NCBI GenBank assembly: GCA_963816435.1
Contig: CAWFKS010000017.1
Span: 1 to 64,000, forward strand
DNA length: 64,000 nucleotides
DNA from: CAWFKS01 sp963816435
GTDB taxonomy: Bacteria; Pseudomonadota; Alphaproteobacteria; Rhizobiales; Rhizobiaceae
Direction of reading: 5' to 3'
Under the pieces are notes generated by a model. That model was not told the origin of the DNA. It worked only from the letters and a program-made list of their open reading frames with translations, and did no database searches. Both the position numbers and the translations under genes were made by a program. Positions 56,364 to 64,000 of this stretch are shown here, piece by piece; within the stretch, counting starts at the first letter, position 1, and each line of letters starts with the position of its first letter.

Positions 56364-57877
56364 TTACTCCCCTGCCAAAGCGGCGCGTCTGCGCGGCCGC
56401 CACCCGAGCCACCATACTGATACGCCACTGAGAACGAGCAAGGAAAGCGCGATCGGATGTGCCGCAAGGGCAAGCGGATCGCCTCTCAGGATGACCAGCG
56501 ACTGCCCCAGCGACAACTCGAACTGCTTTCCAAGGAAGAACGCGATGATGAAGACCACGATCGGGTATCCCAGCACGTTCATGGCGTAGCCGACAACCGC
56601 GAAGACGAGCATCACCGCGACGCCGAATATCCCGCCGGTCGACATGTAGACGCCGGTGAAGCACAGCAGCAGCGACGACGCGAAGATCAGCGATTCCGGC
56701 GCCGCGATCACCCGCGTCCACAGCCGCAGGCTGGCCTGCCCGACCACGAGATTTGCAAGGTTCGCCATCATCATCGCGCCGAACAGCCCGTAGATCAGGC
56801 GGCCCTGCTCCTGGAACAGCAGGGGGCCCGGCTGGACGCCGTGGATCTTGAAGGCCGAGATCAGCAGCGCCGCCGAGATGCTGCCGGGAATGCCGATGGC
56901 CAGAAGCGGAATGAGGTTGGCGCCCATCACCGCGCTGTTGGCCGACTTCGGTCGCCGCCACGCCGTGAATGTTGCCGGTGCCGAAGGTTTCGGGCTCTTT
57001 CGACGCCTGCTTGGCCGAGGCGTAGCTCATGAAGGCCGCGGCGGTGGAGCCGATGCCGGGGATCGCCCCCAGTATCGTGCCGATGACCGCGCCGCGCAGG
57101 ATGGTGAAGCGGCAGCCCCAGTATTCCGCCCAGGAGACCCGGGTATCGGCGGGGTCCTGCCGATCCGGCACGTCGATCGCCGGCGAAACGTCGCCGCCCA
57201 TCACCGCCAGCCGCCGCAAGATTTCGCCGACGGCCAGCGTGCCGATTGCGACGGCGGTCAGACGGCAGGCCGTCGAACAGCTCGAAATAGCCGAAATAGA
57301 GGCGCGGCGTGCCATGCTCGGGATCGAGCCCGACCGTGGCGCACAACAGGCCGAACGCCGCCGCGATCAGTCCCTTGATCACGGAATCGCCGACCAGCCC
57401 CGACATGACGGAGAAGGCGAACACCAGCAGCGCGCAAATCTCCACCGGTCCCATCTTCAGCGCCACGATAGCCAGAGGCGCCGACACGGTGATCAGCACG
57501 ATGTCGCTGAACGTGTCGCCGGTGACGGAGGAATAGAGCGCCATCTTGGTCGCCTTGACCGGCTTGCCCTTCCGGGCCAGCGGGTGGCCGTCGAGCGCGG
57601 TCGCGGCGGCATCGGGCGTGCCCGGCGTGTTGACGAGGATCGCGGGAATCGAGCCGCCGTAGAGCCCGCCCTTCATCACCCCGACGAGGAAGGAGATGGC
57701 CGGCAGCGGCGCCAGGGCGAAGGTGAACGGTATGGCGATGGCGATCGCCATCACCGGCCCGATGCCGGGCAGCGCGCCGACCAGTTGCCCCGCAGCCACG
57801 CCCGCGATCACGAACAGGAGGTTCGTCAGGGTGAACGCGTCGCCAAGTCCGGCGAGAACGGTGTCGAAAGGAACCAT
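56364..57877 (-). CDS. tctA: Tripartite tricarboxylate transporter large permease, TctA (frame-broken)
   Basis: About 503 residues, polytopic. The glycine-rich repeats typical of TctA are visible twice: GALPGIGPVMAIAIAIPFTF near the N-terminus and GAIPGIGSTAAAFMSYASAK in the second half, with GGLYGGSIPAILVNTPGTPD. Extra bases near 57258 and 56944 split the frame into three parts. It is the channel for the ligand bound by TctC, driven by an ion gradient. The order TctC-TctB-TctA follows the usual operon form. Confidence 0.86.
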
Positions 57878-57891
57878 GGCGGCGGATCAGC

Positions 57892-58308
57892 TCATGGCAG
57901 CGTGCGGTCGAGCAGCGGCACGGCGACCAGCCAGATGATCCCCGGCACCGCGACGACGCCCGCGGCGATCCAGATCGGGCGCCGCTCTCCGACCAGCAGC
58001 ATCACCGCCAGCGCGAACAGCGGTGCGGCGACCACGAAGCCGAGCACACTCATCCCCCACAGCGCGAGGAAGGCGGTCGCCGCGAACATTGCCACCCGCA
58101 AATGCTCTCGCCCGGCGATCTTCACCGCTCCGGCCGGAAACGCCGCCTGCGCCAGGCCGAACAGCAGCAGCGCCCCGGCGCAGAGGTTCGGGATCGTGCT
58201 CGGCTGCATGCCGTAATCGGCGCTTTCGGTGTTGGCCGGAATGACGAGCCACAAAAGCAGCAGGCCGAACGCGGCGACCGCCAGGCCGGATATTCGATTG
58301 GCCGTCAT
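57892..58308 (-). CDS. tctB: Tripartite tricarboxylate transporter small permease, TctB
   Basis: A 138-residue protein with four hydrophobic segments (about residues 7-26, 42-58, 72-100 and 112-132), the size and topology of TctB. Little sequence conservation exists in this family; its place between tctC and tctA makes the assignment safe. Intact. Confidence 0.82.
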   Translation of the reverse strand: MTANRISGLAVAAFGLLLLWLVIPANTESADYGMQPSTIPNLCAGALLLFGLAQAAFPAGAVKIAGREHLRVAMFAATAFLALWGMSVLGFVVAAPLFALAVMLLVGERRPIWIAAGVVAVPGIIWLVAVPLLDRTLP

Positions 58309-58375
58309 TGGTGTCCCGCTTCCTCCGTTCCGCGAAGCTGCCGGCCGGGCATGAAAGGCTCGGCCGGCGAAGCCG

Positions 58376-59313
58376 TCACTTGCCGAACAGCTTCTTCACG
58401 TTGGCGAGCCCGTCATCCATCATCTTGCGGGTGCCGTCCGGCCCGAGGTCGCTCGGCTCGGTCTGCATGGCGTTGACGATCGCCGTCTTCGTCGCATCCG
58501 AGTTGATGGCCGCATGCAGCGCCGCCGAAAGCGCCTGCTTGGCGTCGTCCGGCAGGCCGGCCGGAGCCGCGATGTAGAAATACGGATCGACATAGATGTC
58601 GAATCCCTGCTCCTGCACGGTCTTGGTGTCCGGCGCGTAGCTGTGGCGGCTGGCATTGCCGCTGGCGATCATCTTGAGGTCGCCGTTCTTCAGGTAGGGA
58701 ATGTGCGCGCCCGCCGCGAAGCCGGCCGCCACATGCCCGCCCAGCAGTTCCTGGATCGACTCGGCACTGCCCTTCGTCGCCACCATCCTGAACTGGGTGC
58801 CGGCCTGCTTGCCGACATACTGCATCAGCAGTTCCTGCGGCTTGGCGTCGAACGCAATCAGCGCGCCATCGTTCTTCTTGGAATAGTCGACGAGCCCGGC
58901 CAGATCGTCGAAAGGGGCATCGCCCTTGGCGACCAGCGCGAGCTGCGCCCGCGCCACGGTCGCAAGGTAGGTGAAGCTGTCGAGATCGAACGGCAGCTCG
59001 TCCTTGCGCAGCACGAGGTTGACGAGCACCGGCATCGACACGCCCATGCCGATCGTCAGCCCGTCGGGCTTGGCCACCGCGACCTGGGTGAACATGGCGA
59101 TGCCGCCACCGCCCGGCTTGTTTTCGGCGACGACGTTCCAGCCGGTCTGCTCGGACATTTGCTTGGCGATGACGCGCCCGAGCGTGTCGGTCTCGCCGCC
59201 GGCGTCGAAGCCGATCTCGAGCTTGATCGGACCGGAGGGTTCCAGTCGGCGGCGTGCGCCATGGTGGCGGATGCGAGCGCGGCAAGCCCCGCCAGCAGGT
59301 ATCTGAATTTCAT
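58376..59313 (-). CDS. tctC: Tripartite tricarboxylate transporter binding protein, TctC/Bug family (frame-broken)
   Basis: About 312 residues, periplasmic. Signal peptide MKFRYLLAGLAALASATMAH ends near AHA-ADW. Bug-family marks are IGFDAGGETDTLGRVIAKQM, NVVAENKPGGGGIAMFTQVA, and GHVAAGFAAGAHIPYLKNGD. A frame break near 59240, best explained by one missing base, separates the signal peptide from the mature part. DAGGETD replaces the commoner PPGGxxD loop, a hint at a distinct ligand. Confidence 0.84.
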
Positions 59314-59345
59314 TGTCCTATCTCCCATTGACCCGTTGCGGTTCG

Positions 59346-60514
59346 TTATCGTTGCTCCCTGAAGGAGACCCGGACGCTCGCAAGGCGGCCGGGATCGAGG
59401 TCCGCCGCCTTGACGCCCTTTTCGGCGATGTCGGCGGGGATGGGTTTGTTCATGACAAGCGCGGCGGCGGTTCGTGCCAGCGCCGGCGCGGTCTGGATGC
59501 CGTAGCCGCCCTGCCCGGCCAGCCAGAAGAAGCCGGATACAAGCGGGTCGAAGCCGGCCACCGGGGCCTTGTCGGCGACGAAGCTCCTGAGGCCGGCCCA
59601 CTTGTTCTCGATGTGGCGGATGTCGAGGTCGAACGCGGTCTGGATGCTATCGACGCACAATCGCGATGTCCATCTCGTCGGGCTGCACGTCGGACGGCGG
59701 CATTGGCGTCTCGTCGGCCGGCGAGATCAGCAGTCTTCCCGCGTCGGGCTTGAGGTAGAAGCGCTCGTCGATGTCGACGGCCATCGGCGCATGCGCGACG
59801 TCGGGGGCGGGCGGCGCCGCGACGACCAGCGCGGTGCGGCGCTTCGGCACCAGTCCGACCGGGCGAGCGCCGGCAAGCACGGCAAGTTCGTCCGCCCACG
59901 CGCCTGCCGCGTTGATGACCGTGCGCGCCTGGAACACGCCCTTCCGTGTTTCGAGCCGCCAGCCGTCACCGTCGCGGGCGAGTGCCTGCACTTCGCAGTT
60001 CGTGACCAGGATTCCGCCGGCGGCGCGGAAACGGCGCAGATAGCCGTGATGAAGCGCATGCACGTCGATGTCGCTGGCGTCTCGCTCGTAGACCGCGCCC
60101 GCAATGTAGTCTTCCCGCAGCAGCGGCATCAGACGCCTGGTTTCCGCGTCCGTCGATGACGCTGACGCCGTCTTGACCGGAAACGGCCGCGGCATGGCTT
60201 TCGAGGGCCCCGGCCTGGTCAGCCCGCCCGATCATCATCACGCCGCGCGGGTTCAGCAGCCGGTGCTCGGCAAATCCTTCAGGCGTGGCGCGGAAGAAGC
60301 GGCCGGATGCGCGCGACAGGGCGCGGACTGGCGCCGGTCCGTAGGTTTCCGAAAACAGCGCCGCGGAACGGCCGGTGGAATGATAGCCCGGTTGGGACTC
60401 GCGCTCGAGAAGCGCCACCCGCAGCCCCTCGCCCGCCAGTTCGCTCGCGACGGATGCGCCGGCGATGCCTGCGCCGACGACCACGATGTCGAACCTGGCT
60501 GCTTCCTCGGCCAT
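59346..60514 (-). CDS. FAD-dependent D-amino-acid dehydrogenase-like oxidoreductase, DauA type (frame-broken)
   Basis: About 388 residues of the DAO (glycine oxidase/D-amino acid dehydrogenase) family. The dinucleotide fold VVVGAGIAGASVASELAGEG near residue 10 is followed by LERESQPGYHSTGRSAALFS and ETYGPAPVRALSRAS, a stretch close to D-arginine dehydrogenase DauA. Later segments are VINAAGAWADELAVLAGARP, PKRRTALVV and FFWLAGQGGYGIQTAPALA. Frame breaks near 60152 and 59655. It oxidises the C-N bond of an amino acid or opine to an imine and keto acid. First gene of the operon, divergent from the XRE-cupin regulator. Confidence 0.83.
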
Positions 60515-60547
60515 GTCCCTCCCCTTTCGTAAGGGAGCCTAGCAAAC

Positions 60548-60586
60548 GTTTTCCGATTGGAAAACACGAATTTTCCCATCGGAAAA
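60548..60586. promoter_or_regulatory. Two phased TTTTCC-N4-GGAAAA operators
   Basis: GTTTTCC-GATT-GGAAAAC at 60548-60565 and TTTTCC-CATC-GGAAAA at 60571-60586 share the same perfect core. Their centres are 22 bases apart, two helical turns, so two dimers would bind the same DNA face. They lie between the FAD oxidase and XRE-cupin genes and are the obvious sites for that regulator. Confidence 0.8.
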
Positions 60587-60628
60587 CATTGTGGACCGAA
60601 TCGCGGCCCGCGGATAAGATCGCAGGCC

Positions 60629-61248
60629 ATGGACAAGCCGCCTGGAATCACGGCCGATGCGCGACGACCGGCGCGCCCGCATGGGCGAGCGGCTGCGCCA
60701 GTTGCGTCATGATTCGAGGTCTGACGCTGGCGGAGGTCGCGGAGCGTTCGGGCCTGGCGATTTCCACGGTTTCGAAGGTCGAGCGCGGGCTGATGGCGCT
60801 CACCTACGACCGCTTCAGCCAGTTCGCCGAAGGTCTCGGCGTCGACATGGCGGCGCTGTTCACCGAGCACGGCGAGCGCTTCCATCCCGGCGAGGTCGCG
60901 GTGGCGCGGGCCGGCGAGTTCATGGTGCACGAGACGGAGAACTACTCGTACGAGATGCTGTTTCCGGACGTCTGGCACAAGGCGATGACGCCGATGCTGG
61001 GCACGCTGAAGGCGTTCGAGAAGATGAATTTCGACCGCTTCGTGACCCATCCCGGCGAGGAGTTCCTGATGGTGCTCGACGGCCGCGTGACCGTCTATCT
61101 GGAAGAGCGGGAGCCGGTGCTGCTGGAGGCGGGTGACAGCATGTATTTCGACAGCCGCCGCGGCCACCTCTATGCCTCCGCCGGCGAACAGGACGCGCGC
61201 ATCCTCGTCGTCTGCACAAGGCTGGCGGATTCCGTAGATCGGCAGTAG
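60629..61248 (+). CDS. XRE-family regulator with C-terminal cupin (frame-broken)
   Basis: About 200 residues. HTH_3 domain with GERLRQLR, LTLAEVAERSGLAISTVSKV and ERGLMALTYDRFSQFAEGLG, then a cupin sensor domain (HPGEEFLMVLDGRVTVYLEE, EAGDSMYFDSRRGHLYAS). An extra base near 60706 breaks the frame inside the HTH. ATG 60629 needs one more shift before 60657; ATG 60657 is the alternative start. Relatives such as PuuR control amine and amino acid catabolism. It faces the DauA-Tct-TRAP-M81-OCD operon and should regulate it through the sites at 60548-60586. Confidence 0.82.
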
Positions 61249-61284
61249 CCGCCCGCGCCGGTGGCGAGGGCCGTTCTCGGCGCC

Positions 61285-61518
61285 TTATCGCTTGTCGGGC
61301 GGGCGCTGATTGGTAGTGCCTGCCGGGCGGCCAGGGCGGTCCGGGCGGGTGATCGACACCGGGTCGCTTGCCGGGAAAGAGTCCTCGAGGCCTTCCTCGA
61401 GTTCCTGTTCGACATCGCCCTTGTCGAGGTTCCGCCGCTCTTCGCCCGGCTGGAATTGGTCCTGGTCGCGCTTGGCGGCCTCGGGACGCTTCTTGTTGTT
61501 GTCTTCAATTGTGGTCAT
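61285..61518 (-). CDS. Small conserved acidic protein, function unknown
   Basis: A 77-residue, highly charged, probably disordered protein. The motif EEGLEDSFPASDPVSIT is recurrent in small hypothetical proteins of Hyphomicrobiales. The start MTTIEDNNKK at 61518 is preceded by AGCGCC with no strong ribosome site. It has no membrane segment or cysteine. No function is known to me. Codon pattern and the conserved motif make it a real gene. A roughly 120-base gap separates it from soxG, and it is read in the same direction. Confidence 0.72.
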   Translation of the reverse strand: MTTIEDNNKKRPEAAKRDQDQFQPGEERRNLDKGDVEQELEEGLEDSFPASDPVSITRPDRPGRPAGTTNQRPPDKR

Positions 61519-61640
61519 GGCGCTTCTCGTTTAGCCCCCGTTTCTGTTGTGCGCAAAACGAGGGCGCCGTCCGGATGGTTCCCAGCCCGGGATGCGTGGG
61601 CGGCATTCTCCCCAAATTGGGCGGCCGAGGCAAGCGGGGT

Positions 61641-62204
61641 TCAGACGGGTTCGCGGGCGGCCGTCGATAGCAGCGTGAAGGCGTAGTCGGCAAAGGAACG
61701 CCACACCTCGACCCGAAACACCGTCTCGGCGGTGCGCCACAGAACGATCTCCGCCTTGCCGAAGACGGTGCGCGAGCACGCCCCGACCGGAAAGGCGGCA
61801 AGCGACAGATCCTGCGGGCACCCGGCCGAGAGAACGTCCTCCGCACGCGCTCCCGCCACCAGGATCGCGGTGTTGCGGTGCGCGATGTCGACCGCCGAGT
61901 GCAGCGCCTTCACCTTTGCGCAGATCGCCATCAGGTCGGCCTCGCCCTCGTCGATCACCAGCCACTCGTCGGGGCCGAGCCACAGCGCCGCGCGCCCGTT
62001 CTTCTCGGCCGACGTCTTCGGTCTTTCGGGCAAGGTGACGCCGAGCGCCCGCGACAGGGCAGCGCGCGACTTTCCCGGCGCGCGCAGCGAGATCCGGCTT
62101 GCCGGTTCTGCCGGCACGATTTCGATGTCGGCACCGGAGGCGCTGCGCCCGGCCAGAACCGGCCGGCGCTCGGCCATCTTCGCCATCGTCGAAGCCTCAG
62201 CCAT
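61641..62204 (-). CDS. soxG: Sarcosine oxidase gamma subunit
   Basis: A 187-residue subunit of heterotetrameric sarcosine oxidase, which oxidises N-methylglycine to glycine and passes the methyl carbon to tetrahydrofolate. LWLGPDEWLVIDE and SAVDIAHRNTAILVAGARAE followed by DVLSAGCPQDLSLAAFPVGA are the gamma-subunit marks. Intact. Its start overlaps the soxA stop by eight bases, matching the soxBDAG order of rhizobia. Confidence 0.92.
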   Translation of the reverse strand: MAEASTMAKMAERRPVLAGRSASGADIEIVPAEPASRISLRAPGKSRAALSRALGVTLPERPKTSAEKNGRAALWLGPDEWLVIDEGEADLMAICAKVKALHSAVDIAHRNTAILVAGARAEDVLSAGCPQDLSLAAFPVGACSRTVFGKAEIVLWRTAETVFRVEVWRSFADYAFTLLSTAAREPV

Positions 62205-64000
62205 TGAGCCGTTCCCCCTTCTCGTCGAAGAACACCGTGCCGGTCACCTCGACCTCGATCGTGCGGTCCGGCATCGGCACGTAGAGCGTCTCGCCCATGC
62301 GGTCGCGCCCGTCGGCAACCAGCGCCAGCGCGATCGACCGGCCGCAGTTCGACGACCAGTAGGACGAGGATACGTGGCCGATCATCTTCATCGGGATCGG
62401 CTGCTTCGGATCGGCGACGATCTGCGCGCCTTCCTCCAGCACCACGTTCGGGTCCTTCGTCTTCAGCCCGACGAGTTGCTTGCGCCCGGAAGCGGTGAGA
62501 TCCGGCCGCGTCAGCCCGCGAATGCCGACGAAATCCGTCTTCTTCTTGCCGACCGCCCAGGAAAGCCCCGCATCGTCGGGAGTCACCGTGCCGTCGGTGT
62601 CCTGCCCGACGATGATGAAGCCTTTTTCCGCGCGCAGCACGTGCATGGTCTCGGTGCCGTAGGCGACCGCCCCGTGCTTTTCGCCCTCGGCCCAGACAGC
62701 CTCCCACACCGACAGCGCATAGTCGGCGGGCACGTTGATCTCGAAGCCGCGCTCGCCCGAGAACGACATGCGGAACAGCCGGGTCGGCACGCCGCAGACC
62801 TTGCCTTCGCGCACCGACATGTGCGGCATCGCCTCGTCGGAAATATCGATCCCTTCGACCAGCGGCGCGATGATGTCGCGGCTCTTCGGACCCTGCACGG
62901 CGATCGTCGCCCACTGCTCGGACACCGAGGTCAGCCAGACGTCGAGGTCGGGGAATTCGGTCTGGAGATAGTCCTCCATGTGGTGGAGCACCCGCGCCGC
63001 GCCGCCGGTCGTGGTGGTGACGTGGAACCGGTCGTCCGCCAAGCGTCCCACCACGCCGTCGTCGTAGATGAAGCCGTCCTCGCGCAGCATCACGCCGTAG
63101 CGGCAGCGCCCGGGCGCCAGCTTCTGCCACGGATTGGTGTACAGGAGCTCCATGAAGCGCGCCGCGTCCGGCCCCACCACCTCGATCTTGCCGAGCGTGG
63201 AGGCGTCGAAAATGCCGGCGGATTCGCGAACCGTCCGGCATTCGCGTGCCACCGCCTGGTGCATGTCCTCGCCGGGCTTCGGGAAATACCAGGCGCGCTT
63301 CCAGTTGCCGACGTCCTCGAACACCGCACCGTGCGCCTCGGCCCATTCGTGCGTCGCGGTCTTGCGTGTCGGATCGAACAGGGCGCCGCGCGCGTGGCCG
63401 ACGATCGTGCCGAACGTCACCGGCGTGAACGGCGGCCTGAACGTGGTGAGCCCGACCTCGGGGATCGGCTTGCCGAGCGCGGCGGCCGCGATCGCCAGAC
63501 CGTGCAGGTTCGACGTCTTGCCCTGATCGGTCGCCATGCCGTTGGTGGTGAAGCGCTTGACGTGCTCGATCGAGCGCATGCCCTCGCGCACCGCCTGGCG
63601 GATGTCCTTGGCCGTCACGTCGTTCTGGAAATCGACGAAGGCCTTGGCGCCGACGCTTTCGGGCGCGCCGAGCTCGTTGCCGTCCCAGCTTTCCGTGGAA
63701 GAAGCCGCGACCTTCGCCGACTTGCGGCCCTTGGCGCCGGTCTCCTTCGCCGCCGCCTCGCCGGCGGCCAGCGCTTCGGCCACCGTCGCCTCAAGCCCGC
63801 GCGTGCCGTTGCAGGCGCCGACCGAGACGCAGTCCTGCGCATAGGTGCCCGGCAGGAACCGACCGCTCGCCTCGTCCCACGCGACGCGGCCGCGCGACTG
63901 CGAGAACATGTGCAGCGACGGCGTCCAGCCCGATGACATCAACAGCGCGTCGACCTGGATCGTGCGCGACGCGCCGCCATTGACCGGCGCGACCTGCATG
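62197..64000 (-). CDS. soxA: Sarcosine oxidase alpha subunit (5' end outside window)
   Basis: The C-terminal 600 residues of a protein that is normally about 990-1,000 long. It begins inside the dinucleotide-binding part (LLMSSGWTPSLHMFSQSRGR, VGACNGTRGLEATVAEAL), then has the SoxA linker (FVDFQNDVTAKDIRQAVREG, GMATDQGKTSNLHGLAIAAA) and the GcvT-like tetrahydrofolate domain (ARECRTVRESAGIFDASTLG, AVQGPKSRDIIAPLVEGIDI, GERGFEINVPADYALSVWEA). No frame break in 1.8 kb. soxB and soxD are expected beyond the right edge. Confidence 0.95.
   Translation of the reverse strand, partial: MQVAPVNGGASRTIQVDALLMSSGWTPSLHMFSQSRGRVAWDEASGRFLPGTYAQDCVSVGACNGTRGLEATVAEALAAGEAAAKETGAKGRKSAKVAASSTESWDGNELGAPESVGAKAFVDFQNDVTAKDIRQAVREGMRSIEHVKRFTTNGMATDQGKTSNLHGLAIAAAALGKPIPEVGLTTFRPPFTPVTFGTIVGHARGALFDPTRKTATHEWAEAHGAVFEDVGNWKRAWYFPKPGEDMHQAVARECRTVRESAGIFDASTLGKIEVVGPDAARFMELLYTNPWQKLAPGRCRYGVMLREDGFIYDDGVVGRLADDRFHVTTTTGGAARVLHHMEDYLQTEFPDLDVWLTSVSEQWATIAVQGPKSRDIIAPLVEGIDISDEAMPHMSVREGKVCGVPTRLFRMSFSGERGFEINVPADYALSVWEAVWAEGEKHGAVAYGTETMHVLRAEKGFIIVGQDTDGTVTPDDAGLSWAVGKKKTDFVGIRGLTRPDLTASGRKQLVGLKTKDPNVVLEEGAQIVADPKQPIPMKMIGHVSSSYWSSNCGRSIALALVADGRDRMGETLYVPMPDRTIEVEVTGTVFFDEKGERLNG

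Noticed and set aside
61732..63936. Long open frame (734 codons) on the plus strand opposite soxG and soxA
   Set aside because: It is antisense to well-conserved sarcosine oxidase genes, is rich in Arg, His and Ala as expected of GC-rich shadow frames, and has no recognisable domain.
1..64000. CRISPR arrays, rRNA genes, complete tRNA genes, insertion sequences
   Set aside because: I saw no regularly spaced repeats, no rRNA-like segments, no transposase motifs, and only the tRNA-Val fragment at 4561-4608.

Overview
This is a GC-rich, densely coding chromosomal segment. Its gene families point to an alphaproteobacterium of the order Hyphomicrobiales, close to Mesorhizobium and other Phyllobacteriaceae: three TRAP transporters, a tripartite tricarboxylate (TTT) transporter, Liv and Dpp ABC systems, heterotetrameric sarcosine oxidase, and FCD-type GntR regulators. 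The genus cannot be fixed from the sequence alone. About fifty reading-frame breaks interrupt otherwise conserved genes. Nearly all are repaired by removing one base, and a few by adding one. They occur in essential-looking and accessory genes alike, so I read them as uncorrected sequencing errors rather than gene decay. Affected genes are annotated as whole CDSs with the break positions given.

Layout. (1) 1-4608: the end of an integrated mobile element, with a Mre11/SbcD-like nuclease, a Rad50/SbcC-like ATPase with a zinc hook, an excisionase-like HTH protein and a tyrosine integrase. It ends in a duplicated 3' part of tRNA-Val(GAC), the attachment site. (2) 4738-11024: hexuronate catabolism, with a TRAP transporter, uxuA and uxaC on the minus strand and a divergent GntR regulator. 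(3) 11109-13533: a BadF/NagK-type sugar kinase and glycerol kinase. (4) 13546-22514: a minus-strand operon of N-formylglutamate amidohydrolase-like hydrolase, TRAP transporter, glutamine-synthetase-like ligase, aldehyde dehydrogenase and iron alcohol dehydrogenase, with a divergent RpiR regulator and two matching palindromes. (5) 22699-27043: an RND efflux adaptor and pump, ending at a strong terminator shared with the next operon. (6) 27115-41118: a divergent catabolic regulon around a TetR regulator and its palindrome. It has a Liv ABC transporter, an acyl-CoA ligase, two MDR oxidoreductases and an ACAD11-like dehydrogenase on one side, and SDR, MaoC, an ACAD10/11-type phosphotransferase and a second SDR on the other. 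(7) 41132-50129: an MFS carrier, an M20 carbamoylase/allantoate-hydrolase-like enzyme, and a divergent peptide ABC operon with a fused permease-ATPase and a GntR regulator. (8) 50130-61248: a roughly 10-kb minus-strand operon of a DauA-like FAD oxidase, TctCBA, a TRAP transporter, an M81 (MlrC-like) protein, an alpha/beta hydrolase and an ornithine cyclodeaminase-family protein, facing an XRE-cupin regulator with two phased operators. (9) 61285-64000: a small conserved protein, soxG, and soxA running off the end.

The regions share one plan: a high-affinity uptake system, the enzymes for its substrate, and a divergent regulator with a visible palindrome. The least familiar combinations are the gamma-glutamylation-like TRAP operon (13.5-21.5 kb), the CoA/phosphotransferase regulon (27-41 kb) and the DauA-Tct-TRAP-M81-OCD operon (50-60.5 kb).
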